Shown: positions 16,249 through 26,965 of the stretch, piece by piece
Layout of the letters: each line of letters starts with the position of its first letter
Position numbering within the stretch: position 1 is the first letter of the stretch
Assembly (NCBI GenBank): GCA_019637105.1
Contig: JAHBWF010000034.1
Coordinates: forward strand, 1-58,299
Direction: 5' to 3'
Length of the DNA: 58,299 nt
From: Labilithrix sp.
GTDB lineage: Bacteria; Myxococcota_A; Polyangia; Polyangiales; Polyangiaceae
Position numbers and translations under genes: made by a program
Notes under the pieces: generated by a model
Told to the model about the DNA's origin: nothing
Database searches by the model: none
The model's input: the letters and a program-made list of their open reading frames with translations, nothing else

Positions 16249-19200
16249 CTACAGCGCGCCGTCGGTCTCGGTGCCGGCGCCGTCCGCCCGCCCGTCGGTG
16301 ACGCGGCCGTCGCCGTCCGGCTCCGCGCGCCCGGCCCGCGCGCCGCGCCGCCCGAGGAGCTGGAGAAGCCGATCGGGGTGCACCGGCTTCACGACGTGCT
16401 CGTCGAACCCGCTCTCGAGCGCCCGGGCGCGATCGGTCGGCTGCCCGTACCCGGTCAGGGCGACGAGGAACATGTCGCGCGTCGTCGGATCCGCGCGGAG
16501 CCGCCGCGCGACCTCGAAGCCGTCCATCTCCGGCAGCCCGACGTCGACGATGGCGACGTGGGGCTTCTTCGCCGTGATGAGCTCCAGGCCCGCCTTCCCG
16601 TTGTTCGCCGACTCGCAGTGGAAGCTGGCCAGCGAGAGCAGCTCGCACAGCATCGCGCAGCTGTCGACGTTGTCCTCGACGACGATGACGCTGGCGGGGC
16701 TCGGGATCGCGCGCGCTCGCTCCCGCGCCCTCGCGTCGTCCTCGGGCGTCTCGCCCTTCGCGAGCGGGATCCGGACGATGAACGAGGTGCCCTTCCCGAT
16801 GCCGCCGCTCTCCGCCTTCACCTCTCCTCCGTGCAGCGCGACGAGCGAGCGCACGAGGGTGAGGCCGACGCCGATGCCGCCCTCGGAGCGGTCGAGCGTG
16901 CGCTTCGACTGGACGAAGAGCTCGAAGACGTTCTCGATCATGTCCTCGGCGATCCCGACGCCGTCGTCGGTCACGCACACCACGACCCAACCGCCGTCCC
17001 GCTGCACGCTGAGCCGGACGTGGCCGCCGGGAGGCGTGTACTTCGCGGCGTTGTTCAGCAGGTTCACCTGGATCTGCTGCAGCCGCGCGGGATCGCCGTC
17101 GACCCAGAGCGGGCGCGGATCGATCTCCGTCGTGAGCTCGAGCGAGCGCGCCTCCATGAGCGAGCGCACCGCGTCGGCGGCGTCGCGCGCGACGACACGG
17201 ACGTCGACGATCTTCTTGCGGAGCTCGATCTTGTTCTGCGTCACGCGGCTCGCTTCGAGGAGGTCGTCGAGCAGGCGCGCCATCTGAGCGGACTGCCGCT
17301 GGAGGATCGAGAGGAGCCGCTGCGAGCCCTCGCGCGAGCTCTTCCCGTCGGCGAGCAGCGCGGTCGCCGTGACGACCGCGCCGAGCGGGTTGCGCAGCTC
17401 GTGCGAGAGCATCGCGAGGAACTGGTCGCGCCGCCGCACGGCCTCCTGGATCTTCTCCTCCGCGAGCTTGGGTCCGGTGACGTCGCGGATGATCGCGGCG
17501 AGGCCGACGATCTTGTCGTCGACGTCGCGGAGCGGCAGGCGCGAGGCGATGTCCCACGCGGTGCCGCTCCCGTGGCCCCGCTTCTCGAGCACGTACTTCT
17601 GCGGCTCGCCGGTGCGGAGGACGAGCTGGTCGGCCGTGTGCAGCTCGAGGACGTCCTCGGGGGCGCCGAGATCGAACGGCGATTTTCCGACCGCCTCGCG
17701 CGGGTCGTCGATCCTCAGCCGCTTCGCCATCGCGGCGTTCACGCGGATGAAGCGTCCGCGGATGTCCTTGAAGTAGATCGCGTCGGGCGTGGTCTCGAGG
17801 AGGCTGTTGAGGAGATAGCGCTCGTGGAAGAGCGCGTCCTCGGCCGCCTTGAGCCCGCTCACGTCGATCATCGTGAGGACGACGCCGTCGACCGTGCCCT
17901 TCGCGCGGTACGGGAGGATGCGGAGGAAGAACGCGTGCGCGCGCCGGTCCCGCACCTCGCGTTCGATCGGCTGACCGCTCTCGAGGACCTTCTCGAGGTC
18001 GGCGGTGAGCTCGGGGTGCTCGATGTTGTGCGCGAACGTGTGGATCGCCCGGCCGACGTCCTGCGGCAGGAGGTTGAACGCCTCGGCGATCTGCGGGGTG
18101 AAGCGCCGGATGCGGAGCTGTCGGTCGAGGAAGATCGTGCCGACGTCCGTGCTCGACAGGAGGTTGTCCATGTCGTTCGTGAGCTCGGTGAGCTCGCTGA
18201 TCTTGCGCTGGTACTCGGCGTTGACCGTGTAGAGCTCCTCGTTGACGCTCTGGAGCTCCTCGTTCGTGCTCTGGAGCTCCTCGTTGGACGCGAGGAGCTC
18301 CTCGTTCGCGGCCTGGAGCTCCTCGTTGCTCGTCTCGAGCTCCTCGATCGCGGCCTGGAGGTTCTCCTTGGTGAGGCTGAGCTCGTGCTCGAGCAGACCG
18401 ACCTGATCGCGCGAGACCTCCTCGAGGTCCACCTCGGTCTCGGCGTGCCTCGCGGCGACGGCGCCCTCCTGCTCCTCGAACGAGACGAGGACGTGCGGGC
18501 TGACGTTGTTCCTGCCCTGGATGCGTCGGATCGTGATCTTGTGGTGGACCGGCGCGTCGGGGGGGCCGAGCCGGACGCCGCGGAACACGATCGCCGACTC
18601 GGACTTGAGCGCGCGCTGGATGCCCCCGACGACGATCACCTTGAGGTCGTTGTCGAGCACGTCGCGCACGTCGAGGCCCGGGCGCCCGTCGCGCAGCGTC
18701 AGGTACTTGCTGGCGCCGCCGAACGAGTGGATCAGCTCGCCGCGCTCGCTGACGAGGAGGCTCGGCGGCATCAGCTCCTCGAGGAGCCGGTCGTACGTGC
18801 CGAGCAGCCCCGGGAGAGACGGCCGCGGCGGCGGCGCGGGCAGGGCGCCGGCGCGCGAGCCGTCCGGGCGAAGCGACGAGAGTCGCGTGTCGACGGGGAT
18901 CCGGACGTCGCTGAACTTCCGGTAGAAGTGCCAGTGCCGATCGACGGTCTCGAAGTCCTTCGAGAGGAGCCCCAGCGTCTCGCTCGGCCCGAGGAAGACG
19001 ACGCCGCCGCGGTTGAGCGCGAAGTGGAAGAGCGAGAGGACCTTCTGCTGCGCCGGCGGCTGCAGGTAGATGAGGAGGTTTCTGCAGCTTATGAGGTCGA
19101 CGCGCGTGAACGGAGCGTCGCGGATGACGTCGTGGGGAGCGAAGACGATCATCTGCCGGAGCTCCGGCACGACCTGGTAGCTCTTGCCGCGCCGCAAGAA

Positions 19201-20334
19201 GTAGCGCTCGAGCCGCTCGTTCGAGACGTTCGCGACCGCCTCCTCGCCGTAGACGCCACGCCCGGCGACCTCGAGCGATCCGCGGTGCACGTCCGTGGCG
19301 AAGATCTTGACGTCGAGCTTGCCCTCCCGCGCGGCCAGCTCGTGCAGCAAGATCGCGATGCTGTAGGCCTCCTCGCCCGTCGCGCACCCGGCGACCCACG
19401 CGCGGAGCGTCGCGCCCTTGCCCTTCTTCCTCGCGAGCTCGGGCAGGACCTTCGTCTCGAACGTGTGGAACGCCTCTTCGTTGCGGAAGAAGCGCGTCAC
19501 GCCGATGAGCAGGTCGCGGTAGAGGACGTCGAGCTCGCCGCGCTCGCGCGAGAGGCGCTGGACGTAGGCGGGGAGGTCTTCGGTGCGCGCGAGCTTCACG
19601 CGCCGCTCGATGCGGCGCGTGACCGTGCTCGGCTTGTAGTGCGTGAAGTCGATGCCGAACTCCTTCTGGAGCATCCGGTAGACCGCGTCGAAGCCGTCGG
19701 GCTCGATCTGCTCGTTCGACGGAGCGACGCCGAACAGGCGAGCGTGGTCGGAGAGGACCTTCGGCATCTCCTCGGGGCGGAGCACCCACCGCGCGACGCC
19801 CGCGTCCCGCGCGGTCTTCGGCATCCCGTTGAACTGGGCGCTCTCGCCGTCCTGCACGACGACGAGGCCGCCCGCGTCGTGGACCGCGCGCACGCCGCGC
19901 GAGCCGTCGCTGCCCCCGCCCGACAGGACGATGGCGATCGCGCGCGCCCCGCAGTCCTGCGCGAGCGAGCGGAAGAAGACGTCGATCGGCAGCGTCAGCT
20001 CCTGCTGCCGATCGCGCTCGCTGAGGAGCAGCCGCCCGCCGGAGATGATCATCTCCTTCTTCGGCGGGATCAGGTAGACGTGGTCGGCCTCGACGGGCAT
20101 CCCGTCCTCGACGAGGCGGATCGGCAAGTCCGTGTGCCTCGCCAAGAGCTCGTCCATCAGGCTCTTGAAGTCCGGCGAGAGGTGCTGGACGACGACGAAC
20201 GCCATCCCGGTGTCGGGGGGCAGCTTGTCGAAGAAGCGCTCGAGGGCCTCGAGGCCTCCCGCGGAGGCGCCGATCCCGACGACGTGGGCCGGTCTGGAGA
20301 GGGGAGTGCCGTCGGTCGTTGCGCGTTCTGCCAT
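16249..20334 (-). CDS. CheB-CheR-PAS hybrid histidine kinase with C-terminal receiver
   Basis: 1361 residues from the ATG at 20332-20334, preceded by GAGGAA; an upstream in-frame ATG at 20391 lacks such a site. Domains in order: CheB methylesterase ([10 protein letters not shown] about 20, [20 protein letters not shown]); CheR methyltransferase ([16 protein letters not shown] about 230, [19 protein letters not shown]); a long heptad coiled coil built of SNEELQ-type repeats (about 645-720); two or three PAS domains; HisKA with [13 protein letters not shown] (about 976); ATPase ([28 protein letters not shown]); and a receiver at about 1215-1330 ([29 protein letters not shown]). No chemoreceptor, cheA or cheW is nearby, so it probably senses methylation or redox state in a non-flagellar pathway. 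Confidence 0.95.
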   Translation of the reverse strand: MAERATTDGTPLSRPAHVVGIGASAGGLEALERFFDKLPPDTGMAFVVVQHLSPDFKSLMDELLARHTDLPIRLVEDGMPVEADHVYLIPPKKEMIISGGRLLLSERDRQQELTLPIDVFFRSLAQDCGARAIAIVLSGGGSDGSRGVRAVHDAGGLVVVQDGESAQFNGMPKTARDAGVARWVLRPEEMPKVLSDHARLFGVAPSNEQIEPDGFDAVYRMLQKEFGIDFTHYKPSTVTRRIERRVKLARTEDLPAYVQRLSRERGELDVLYRDLLIGVTRFFRNEEAFHTFETKVLPELARKKGKGATLRAWVAGCATGEEAYSIAILLHELAAREGKLDVKIFATDVHRGSLEVAGRGVYGEEAVANVSNERLERYFLRRGKSYQVVPELRQMIVFAPHDVIRDAPFTRVDLISCRNLLIYLQPPAQQKVLSLFHFALNRGGVVFLGPSETLGLLSKDFETVDRHWHFYRKFSDVRIPVDTRLSSLRPDGSRAGALPAPPPRPSLPGLLGTYDRLLEELMPPSLLVSERGELIHSFGGASKYLTLRDGRPGLDVRDVLDNDLKVIVVGGIQRALKSESAIVFRGVRLGPPDAPVHHKITIRRIQGRNNVSPHVLVSFEEQEGAVAARHAETEVDLEEVSRDQVGLLEHELSLTKENLQAAIEELETSNEELQAANEELLASNEELQSTNEELQSVNEELYTVNAEYQRKISELTELTNDMDNLLSSTDVGTIFLDRQLRIRRFTPQIAEAFNLLPQDVGRAIHTFAHNIEHPELTADLEKVLESGQPIEREVRDRRAHAFFLRILPYRAKGTVDGVVLTMIDVSGLKAAEDALFHERYLLNSLLETTPDAIYFKDIRGRFIRVNAAMAKRLRIDDPREAVGKSPFDLGAPEDVLELHTADQLVLRTGEPQKYVLEKRGHGSGTAWDIASRLPLRDVDDKIVGLAAIIRDVTGPKLAEEKIQEAVRRRDQFLAMLSHELRNPLGAVVTATALLADGKSSREGSQRLLSILQRQSAQMARLLDDLLEASRVTQNKIELRKKIVDVRVVARDAADAVRSLMEARSLELTTEIDPRPLWVDGDPARLQQIQVNLLNNAAKYTPPGGHVRLSVQRDGGWVVVCVTDDGVGIAEDMIENVFELFVQSKRTLDRSEGGIGVGLTLVRSLVALHGGEVKAESGGIGKGTSFIVRIPLAKGETPEDDARARERARAIPSPASVIVVEDNVDSCAMLCELLSLASFHCESANNGKAGLELITAKKPHVAIVDVGLPEMDGFEVARRLRADPTTRDMFLVALTGYGQPTDRARALESGFDEHVVKPVHPDRLLQLLGRRGARAGRAEPDGDGRVTDGRADGAGTETDGAL

Positions 20335-20650
20335 CGGTTCCTCAAACCGCAGGCCCGCACACCGCGCGACCTGAGCCGCGTCGTGGAGCACCTTCCATGC
20401 CGCGCTGCACCGCAGCGAGATCCGTGCGCACGTGCGCCGCCGGCGCGCCGGGCGGCCGCGAACGCGCGCCGGTATGTGGCGACTTGCCTCGAGTCGCGGC
20501 AGCTCGCGTCAGTCGTGCGACGTTCGGGCTCGCGAACCCCGCGCGCGCCGAACGGCGAGCGCGCGTCGCGCCGGCCCACGTCGGCGACGGCGTGCGCCAC
20601 GTGACCGCATCACGCGCGGGCGCCCTCCTCGAAGAAGGAGGCGGCCCGTC
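20335..20650. other. 316-base intergenic stretch
   Basis: Lies between the start of the CheB-CheR hybrid and the stop of the DUF6918-like gene, both on the minus strand. It should hold the promoter of the hybrid kinase, but no clear -35/-10 pair stands out. A short hairpin, CCTCCT-N6-AGGAGG at 20624-20641, just past the stop of the DUF6918-like gene, could act as a weak terminator; no T run follows it. Confidence 0.4.
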
Positions 20651-21091
20651 TCAGTTGCCGTACTTCTCGATCAGCCGGCCGAGCCGTGGGACCGCCTGCT
20701 CGACGTTCTTCTTCGCGGAGCCGCGGAGCTTGTCGTACGCGCTCTTCGCGACGCCGCTCTTCGCCTTCGCCGCCTTCGCGTCGGTGATCGACAGGAGCGC
20801 GTCGGCCACGCGCTCGCTGTTCGACGTGAAGAAGTCGGCCACGGCCTTGTTGGCGGTCTTCGCGTCGGCGTAAATCGGATCGAGCACCTTCGCGAACTCC
20901 GGTAGGAGGTCCTCGACGGCCTTCTCGACGAAGCCCGGTTTGATCCCCTTCACCGTGCCGTAGCCGGCCTTGATGGCGAGCCCCGAGATCCCGCCTTTGT
21001 CCTTTACTTCTGCGTCGATGAGGTCGCAGCAGTCCCTCACGACATTCTTCTTCTTGGACTCGTCGGTGAGCGCATCGATCAGGGATCCCAT
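20651..21091 (-). CDS. DUF6918-like protein
   Basis: 146 residues from the ATG at 21089-21091 (the frame continues upstream but that part is not protein-like). All-helical and soluble: KNVVRDCCDLIDAEVKDKGG, ISGLAIKAGYGTVKGIKPGF, then KAVEDLLPEFAKVLDPIYAD, AVADFFTSNSERVADALLSI and DKLRGSAKKNVEQAVPRLGR. From memory this is the pattern of DUF6918, found in actinobacteria and myxobacteria; no function is known to me. It is divergent from fadI-fadJ with a palindrome just before fadI, so a link to fatty acid metabolism is plausible but unproven. Confidence 0.75.
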   Translation of the reverse strand: MGSLIDALTDESKKKNVVRDCCDLIDAEVKDKGGISGLAIKAGYGTVKGIKPGFVEKAVEDLLPEFAKVLDPIYADAKTANKAVADFFTSNSERVADALLSITDAKAAKAKSGVAKSAYDKLRGSAKKNVEQAVPRLGRLIEKYGN

Positions 21092-21177
21092 GGGTTTGCT
21101 CGTTAGCACAAACCCGGGGTTCGATGGGGCCCGGTGGAGCTTGACGCCTTGCGTTAGCCGGGTCAGAACGAAAACTG

Positions 21178-21195
21178 ACTGAATCGCCATTCAGT
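21178..21195. promoter_or_regulatory. Palindrome ACTGAAT-N4-ATTCAGT upstream of fadI
   Basis: A perfect 7-base inverted repeat (ACTGAAT CGCC ATTCAGT) ends 19 bases before the fadI start codon. Operators of TetR-type fatty acid regulators have this size and TGAAT-like half sites. Position between the divergent DUF6918-like gene and fadI suggests repression of fadIJ; the regulator is not encoded nearby. Confidence 0.5.
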
Positions 21196-21214
21196 TCGAA
21201 AGAGAGGAGCGGAG

Positions 21215-22513
21215 ATGACGGCTGGCGCGAAGGATCGAGTGGCGGTCGTGGCCGGGCTGAGGACGCCCTTCGCGAAGCAAGCGACGGCCTACCGCGACAT
21301 GACGACGCTCGATCTCGGCCGCGTCGTCGTCAAGGAGCTGCTCGCGCGCGCCGAGCTCGATCCGCGCGAGATCGGCCTCGTCGTCTACGGCCAGGCCGTC
21401 CCCACGCCGACCGCGCCGAACGTCGCGCGCGAGATCGTGCTCGGCTGCGGCATCCCGAAGAGCGTCGAGGCGTACAGCGTCGTGCGCGCGTGCGCGACGT
21501 CGTTCCAGTCGACGACGAGCGCGACGGAGGCGATCCTCGCCGGCCAGCACGACGTCGCCGTCGCGGGCGGCGTCGACAGCGCGAGCGACGTCCCGATCAC
21601 CGTCTCGCGTCGCCTGGCGACGGCGCTCGTCGCGGCCTCGAAGGCGAAGAGCCTCGGCGAGAAGCTTCGCATCTTCTCGCGGCTCTCCGCGCGCGATCTG
21701 GTGCCCGTGCCGCCCGCGCTCCGCGAGCCGTCGACGGGCCTCACGATGGGCGAGCACGCCGAGCGGATGGCGAAGGACATGGGCGTCACGCGCGAGGAGC
21801 AGGATCGGCTCGCGCACCGGAGCCACGCGCGCGCGGCCGCCGCCTGGGAGCGCGGGCTCTTCGAGGCGGAGGTGATGCACGTCATCCCGCCGCCGTCGTT
21901 CGATCGTCCGATCGCGAAGGACAACCTCGTGCGGGAGGACTCGAAGCCCGACTCCTACGCCAAGCTCCGGCCCGTGTTCGACGCGAAGCACGGCAGCGTG
22001 ACGGCGGGGAACTCGTCCGCGCTCACCGACGGCGCGAGCGCGCTGCTCTTGATGCGCGAGTCGAAGGCCAAGGCCCTCGGCTACGAGCCGCTCGGCTTCC
22101 TCCGCGCGTGGGCCTACGCGGCGCTCGATCCGGACGACGGTCTCTTGATGGGGCCGGCGTACGCGTCGCCGATCGCGCTCGACCGCGCCGGGCTCCGGCT
22201 CGCGGACATGGACGTCGTCGACATGCACGAGGCGTTCGCGGCGCAGGTCGTCTGCAACCGGAGGGCGCTCGCGTCGCGGCGCTTCGCCGAGGACAAGCTC
22301 GGCCGCACGTCGGGCCCGATCGGCGAGATCGACGACGACCGCTTCAACGTGCACGGAGGCTCGATCGCCCTCGGGCACCCGTTCGCCGCCACGGGCGCGC
22401 GCATGATCCACACGGTCCTCCGCGAGCTCCGCCGGAGGAAGGGCCAGTTCGGCCTCGCCACCGCGTGCGCGGCCGGCGGGCTCGGCGCCGCCGTCGTCCT
22501 GGAGGCCGCGTGA
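21215..22513 (+). CDS. fadI: 3-ketoacyl-CoA thiolase
   Basis: 432 residues; ATG after a GAGAGGAGCGGAG ribosome binding site. Thiolytic step of beta-oxidation. The nucleophilic Cys is in YSVVRACATSFQSTTSA (about 92), and the other catalytic boxes are NSSALTDGASALLLM, DMHEAFAAQVVCN, GGSIALGHPFAATGARM and ATACAAGGLGAAVVLE, which carries the second Cys. Length fits FadI more than FadA. The stop TGA shares its last base with the start of fadJ (TGATG), the expected fadI-fadJ coupling for the alpha/beta complex. Confidence 0.94.
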   Translation: MTAGAKDRVAVVAGLRTPFAKQATAYRDMTTLDLGRVVVKELLARAELDPREIGLVVYGQAVPTPTAPNVAREIVLGCGIPKSVEAYSVVRACATSFQSTTSATEAILAGQHDVAVAGGVDSASDVPITVSRRLATALVAASKAKSLGEKLRIFSRLSARDLVPVPPALREPSTGLTMGEHAERMAKDMGVTREEQDRLAHRSHARAAAAWERGLFEAEVMHVIPPPSFDRPIAKDNLVREDSKPDSYAKLRPVFDAKHGSVTAGNSSALTDGASALLLMRESKAKALGYEPLGFLRAWAYAALDPDDGLLMGPAYASPIALDRAGLRLADMDVVDMHEAFAAQVVCNRRALASRRFAEDKLGRTSGPIGEIDDDRFNVHGGSIALGHPFAATGARMIHTVLRELRRRKGQFGLATACAAGGLGAAVVLEAA

Positions 22514-24723
22514 TGCTCGACCAGACGATCCCGTCCGCGCCGGCGAGCGCGCGCGCCGCGTCGATCGTGAGGACCGAGCGGCGCGCCGACGGCGTGGCCG
22601 TCCTCACGCTCGACGATCCGGCGGAGTCCCACAACACGATCACGCCGGCGCTCGTCGGCGAGCTCTCGGCCGCGGTCGAGGCCGCGTTCGCCGACGCGGC
22701 CGTCCGCGCGGTCGTCCTCCGGAGCGGCAAGAAGGACTCGTTCCTCGTCGGCGCCAACCTCGACTTCGTCCGCTCGATCCGCTTCGCGCAGGACGCCGAG
22801 GAGGCCTCGCGCGAGGTCGCGCGTCGCTTCGAGCGGCTCGGCGCCGGCCCCAAGCCGGTCGTCGCCTACGTGCACGGCTCGGCGCTCGGCGGCGGCTTCG
22901 AGCTCGCGCTCGCCTGCACGGCGTCGATCGCGACGGACGACGCGAAGACCGCGCTCGGGCTGCCCGAGGTGAAGCTCGGCCTCATCCCGGCGGCCAACGG
23001 CCTGTTCCGGATCGCCGAGCGCGCGGGGCTGCGCGCGGCGCTCGATCTGGGGCTCACCGGCAAGAACCTCCGCCCCGCGGCGGCGCTGCGCCTCGGGCTC
23101 GTCGACGACGTCGCGCCGGCCGCGGTCGGCCTCGAGACGGCCGTGCGCCTCGCCTCGCGCCTCGCGGACGAGCCCGGCCACGCGCGCGCGCTCGCGAAGC
23201 GCCGCCGTCGCCGCGGCGTGGGCGAGCAGCTCGAGCGCGCCCTCCTGGAGGACAACCCGCTCGGCCGCCTCGCGCTCTTCCGCAGGGCGCGCGCCGAGAC
23301 GCTGAAGAAGACGCGCGGCTACTACCCCGCCGCCGAGCGCGTCGTCGATCTCCTCGCCCGCTTCGGCGCGCGGGGCTTCCGCGCCGCCGCGGATCTCGAG
23401 CCGCGGGCGTTCGGCGATCTGGTCGTGAGCGAGACCGCGCATCGCCTGATCGACCTCTTCTTCGCGCAGACCGCGCTCAAGAAGGACGACGGGCTCGCGC
23501 CGAGCGAGCGCGCCGTGGCCTTCCCGGTCGAGCGCGTCGCCGTCCTCGGCGCGGGCTTCATGGGCGCCGGCATCGCCGCGGTGAGCGCGCGCGCCGGCCT
23601 CGAGGTCCGGATGAAAGACACCGACGACGCCGCCGTCGGTCGCGGCCTCCGCTACGTGAAGGACCTGTTCGACGCGCGCGTACGTCGGGGATCGATGACC
23701 GCGCGCGATCGCGACGCCGCCTTCGCCCGCCTCAGCGGGGCGATCGACTACTCCGGCCTGCGCAACGCCGACGTCGTGATCGAGGCCGTCTTCGAGGACC
23801 TCGCCCTGAAGCACTCCGTGATCCGCGACGTGGAGCGGCGCGTCCGCGAGACCTGCGTGATCGCGTCGAACACGTCGTCGATCCCGATCACGCGCATCGC
23901 CGAGGCCTCCTCCCGGCCCGAGATGATCGTCGGGATGCACTACTTCAGCCCGGTCCACCAGATGCCCTTGCTCGAGGTGATCCGGACGAAGGCGAGCGAC
24001 CCGCGCGCGATCGTGACCGCCGTGGCGCTCGGGAAGAAGCAGGGCAAGACGGTGATCGTCGTGAACGACGGCCCGGGCTTCTACACGACGCGCATCCTCG
24101 TCCCGTACCTGAACGAGGCGGCGCACCTCCTCGCCGAGGGCGCGCCGATCGAGGCCGTGGACGCGGCGATGGTCGACTGGGGCTTCCCGGTCGGGCCGTT
24201 CCAGCTCATGGACGAGGTCGGGATCGACGTCGGCGCCCACGTCGGCGAGGTCACCGAGGCCGCGTTCGGCGAGCGGATGCGGCCGCCGCCCGCCTTCGGC
24301 GCGCTCCGCGTCGACGATCGGCGCGGCAAGAAGAACGCGCGCGGCTTCTACCTCTACGGCAGCGCCGCGCCGCGAAGGAGGACCGTCGACGCGACGGTCT
24401 ACGACGTCCTCGGGCTCTCTCCGAAGGCCGGCGCGGTCACCGCCGACGAGATCGCGCTCCGGTGCGGGCTCGCGATGGTGAACGAGTCCATCCGCTGTCA
24501 CGGCGACGGCGTCGTCTCCGGCGCGCGCGACGGCGACGTCGGCGCGATCCTGGGCGTCGGCTTCCCGGCGTTCCGCGGCGGACCGTTCCGCTACGCCGAC
24601 GCGCTCGGCATGCCGGAGGTCCTCCGCCGCATGCGCTCGCTCGAGCAACGCTTCGGCGCCCGCTTCGAGCCCGCGCCGCTGCTCGTCGAGATGGCCCGCT
24701 CGGGAAGGCGCTTCTACGCGTGA
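22513..24723 (+). CDS. fadJ: Multifunctional fatty acid oxidation complex subunit alpha (enoyl-CoA hydratase/3-hydroxyacyl-CoA dehydrogenase)
   Basis: 736 residues. The N-terminal crotonase domain has AYVHGSALGGGFELALAC (oxyanion hole) and the catalytic Glu in GLPEVKLGLIPAANG. The dehydrogenase domain begins at about 340 with the NAD motif VAVLGAGFMGAGIAAVSARA, then NTSSIPITRIAEA and the catalytic His in GMHYFSPVHQMPLLEV. The C-terminal 3HCDH repeats contain VNDGPGFYTTRILVPYLNEA and the terminal GVGFPAFRGGPFRYAD. Acts with FadI in the trans-2-enoyl to 3-ketoacyl steps of beta-oxidation. Both active sites appear complete. Confidence 0.95.
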   Translation: MLDQTIPSAPASARAASIVRTERRADGVAVLTLDDPAESHNTITPALVGELSAAVEAAFADAAVRAVVLRSGKKDSFLVGANLDFVRSIRFAQDAEEASREVARRFERLGAGPKPVVAYVHGSALGGGFELALACTASIATDDAKTALGLPEVKLGLIPAANGLFRIAERAGLRAALDLGLTGKNLRPAAALRLGLVDDVAPAAVGLETAVRLASRLADEPGHARALAKRRRRRGVGEQLERALLEDNPLGRLALFRRARAETLKKTRGYYPAAERVVDLLARFGARGFRAAADLEPRAFGDLVVSETAHRLIDLFFAQTALKKDDGLAPSERAVAFPVERVAVLGAGFMGAGIAAVSARAGLEVRMKDTDDAAVGRGLRYVKDLFDARVRRGSMTARDRDAAFARLSGAIDYSGLRNADVVIEAVFEDLALKHSVIRDVERRVRETCVIASNTSSIPITRIAEASSRPEMIVGMHYFSPVHQMPLLEVIRTKASDPRAIVTAVALGKKQGKTVIVVNDGPGFYTTRILVPYLNEAAHLLAEGAPIEAVDAAMVDWGFPVGPFQLMDEVGIDVGAHVGEVTEAAFGERMRPPPAFGALRVDDRRGKKNARGFYLYGSAAPRRRTVDATVYDVLGLSPKAGAVTADEIALRCGLAMVNESIRCHGDGVVSGARDGDVGAILGVGFPAFRGGPFRYADALGMPEVLRRMRSLEQRFGARFEPAPLLVEMARSGRRFYA

Positions 24724-24816
24724 CCCGAGCGAGGCGCCGCCGAGCGTCGCGCGGGAGGGGCCCGGGACCGTCGCGTCGCTTTGCCTCGCGAGGCCGGGCC
24801 GCTAGAGTTCCGCGTC

Positions 24817-25512
24817 ATGCAGCCGCCCTACGACCCCTACGGTCCGCAAGCTCCCTACGCGCAGCCGTACGCGCCGCCGAACCCGTACGCGGCTCCGGCC
24901 ACGGCGCCGGCGATGTACCGGCAGAACGTGTTCGTCCCGCCGGGCGCGAACGCGGGGCCGCTCGTCGGGCCCACGCTGCGCAAGGTGAAGCTCGCGGCGG
25001 GGATCGCGCAGATCGTCGCGCTGTTCGGCGGCCTCGTCGCGTTCGTCGCCGGGGCCGCGATGGGCGAGGACGGCAGCGCGCTCGCCGTCGCCGGCATGGG
25101 CCTGTTCGGCCTCTGGTACATGCTCCTGTTCGTCTACGGGATCGTCAACGCCGTGTGGCTCTACAAGTTCTGGTCGTGGATCCCGCCGGAGCAGCGCCAC
25201 ACCAGCATGTGGAAGAAGTACATCTCGCCGGGCACGGCCGTCGGCTTCATGTTCATCCCGTACTTCAACCTCTACTGGATGTTCGTCGTCTACCTCGGCA
25301 TCGCCGACGTCATGGAGCGGCTGCGCGTCCAGTACCCGAGCAGCAAGGGGTCGGCGAAGACGCTCGCGATCCTCACGCTCGTCATCCCGTTCGTGTTCTT
25401 CCCCGCGGGTCCGTTCTTGCAGTTCTTCTTCGCCAAGCACGTCGAGGAGATGGCGAGCGAGATGCACGCGCGCATGGCCGGCGCGGCGAGCCCGATGGGC
25501 ATGACGGCCTGA
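24817..25512 (+). CDS. Membrane protein with Pro/Tyr-rich N-terminus
   Basis: 231 residues. Residues 1-45 are a Pro/Tyr/Ala-rich tail (PPYDPYGPQAPYAQPYAPP). Four hydrophobic segments follow: about 60-85 (IAQIVALFGGLVAFVAGAAM), 88-115, 140-165 (VGFMFIPYFNLYWMFVVYLG) and 190-210 (AILTLVIPFVFFPAGPFLQF). The short loop has KFWSWIPPEQRHTSMWKKY. Similar architecture is common in bacterial proteins of unknown role, where the tail is thought to be cytosolic. It stands between fadJ and purB without overlap. Not recognised further. Confidence 0.8.
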   Translation: MQPPYDPYGPQAPYAQPYAPPNPYAAPATAPAMYRQNVFVPPGANAGPLVGPTLRKVKLAAGIAQIVALFGGLVAFVAGAAMGEDGSALAVAGMGLFGLWYMLLFVYGIVNAVWLYKFWSWIPPEQRHTSMWKKYISPGTAVGFMFIPYFNLYWMFVVYLGIADVMERLRVQYPSSKGSAKTLAILTLVIPFVFFPAGPFLQFFFAKHVEEMASEMHARMAGAASPMGMTA

Positions 25513-25645
25513 CGGCCGGAGGTGGAGCCGGGCGGCGCGCGAGAGGCGGCGGCGAGCGGGATCGGGCGGACGAAACGCCGCCCGAACGGCCGCCTTCGCT
25601 TCTGGTCTTCCTGTCTCACCGCGCGCTCGCTAGGGTCCGCCCCGC

Positions 25646-26944
25646 ATGATCCCGCGCTACACCCCGCCCGAGCTCCTTTCGCTGTGGTCTCCCGAGCGTC
25701 GCTACCAGATCTGGCTCGAGGTCGAGCTCGCCGCCTGCGCGGCGATGGAGGAGGAGGGCCTCGTCCCCCAGGGCGTCGCCGAGAAGATCCGGGCGAAGGA
25801 GCTCGTCCTCGACGCGAACCGCATCGAGGAGATCGAGCGCACCGTCAAGCACGACGTCATCGCCTTCCTCACGCACGTGGAGGAGCTCGCCGGCGCGGAC
25901 GCCCGCTGGCTCCACCGCGGCATGACCTCGAGCGACGTGCTCGACTCCTCCTTCGCGATCCAGCTCCGCGACGCGACCGACGCGATGCTCGCGCGGCTCG
26001 ACAAGCTGCTCGACGCGCTCGCCCGGCGCGCACGCGAGCACGCCAAGACCCCGATGATCGGGCGAAGCCACGGCATCTTCGCGGAGCCGGTGACGTTCGG
26101 CGTCGTCCTCGCCGGGCACTACGCCGAGATGCGGCGCGGCCGCGATCGCCTCGCGCGCGCGCGCGCGGCGATCGCCTACGGGAAGATCGCCGGCGCGGTC
26201 GGCACCTACGCGCACCTCTCGCCGGCGATCGAGAAGCGCGCGCTCGCGTCGCTCGGCCTCGAGCCGGAGACCGTGAGCACCCAGGTCGTGCCGCGCGATC
26301 GCCACGCCGAGCTCTTCTGCGCGATGGCGCTCGTCGCCGCCGGCGTCGAGCGGCTCGCGACCAACGTGCGCCACTGGCAGCGCTCCGAGGTCGGCGAGGC
26401 GGAGGAGGCGTTCACCGCGGGCCAGAAGGGCTCGAGCGCGATGCCCCACAAGCGCAACCCCATCCTCACCGAGAACCTCTGCGGCCTGGCGCGCGTCGTC
26501 CGCGCGGCGTGCACGCCCGCGCTCGAGAACGTCGCGCTCTGGCACGAGCGCGACATCTCCCACTCGTCGGCCGAGCGCATGCTCGCGCCCGACGCCACCG
26601 CGACGCTCGCGTTCATGCTCGACCGCGCGCGCGGCGTGGTCGACGGCCTCGTCGTCTACGCCGACCGCATGAAGCAGAACCTCGATCGCGCGGCGGAGCT
26701 CTACTTCTCCGAGGCGGTCCTCCTCGCGCTCGTCGAGTCCGGCGTGGCGCGCCAGGAGGCGTACGTCTGGGTCCAGCGCAACGCGATGCGCGCGTGGCAG
26801 GGCGACGGCGCGTTCCGCGAGAACCTCGCGTCGGACGAGGCCGTCCTCGGCAAGCTCACGCGCGCGAAGCTCGACGCCCTGTTCGATCTCGACCACGCGC
26901 TCAGGCACGCGCCGGCGATCGTCGAGCGCGCGCTCGGGGCGTGA
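25646..26944 (+). CDS. purB: Adenylosuccinate lyase
   Basis: 432 residues. Cleaves SAICAR and adenylosuccinate in purine synthesis. The N-terminus [20 protein letters not shown] is typical of the short bacterial PurB. Key sites are present: [20 protein letters not shown], the catalytic His of [14 protein letters not shown], the superfamily signature with the catalytic Ser in [14 protein letters not shown], and [17 protein letters not shown]. Single gene between the membrane protein and a convergent small membrane protein gene. Confidence 0.96.
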   Translation: MIPRYTPPELLSLWSPERRYQIWLEVELAACAAMEEEGLVPQGVAEKIRAKELVLDANRIEEIERTVKHDVIAFLTHVEELAGADARWLHRGMTSSDVLDSSFAIQLRDATDAMLARLDKLLDALARRAREHAKTPMIGRSHGIFAEPVTFGVVLAGHYAEMRRGRDRLARARAAIAYGKIAGAVGTYAHLSPAIEKRALASLGLEPETVSTQVVPRDRHAELFCAMALVAAGVERLATNVRHWQRSEVGEAEEAFTAGQKGSSAMPHKRNPILTENLCGLARVVRAACTPALENVALWHERDISHSSAERMLAPDATATLAFMLDRARGVVDGLVVYADRMKQNLDRAAELYFSEAVLLALVESGVARQEAYVWVQRNAMRAWQGDGAFRENLASDEAVLGKLTRAKLDALFDLDHALRHAPAIVERALGA

Positions 26945-26965
26945 CGCCGCGCCGTCGTCGGACGC

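Noticed and set aside
13229-20604. Very long open frames on the opposite strands of ppc and the CheB-CheR hybrid
   Set aside because: They are Arg-rich, low-complexity shadows caused by high GC; the ppc and CheB-CheR proteins on the real frames have complete motifs.
20624-20641. CCTCCT-AGGAGG hairpin as a terminator
   Set aside because: Short stem and no T run; noted inside the gap entry but not called as a terminator.
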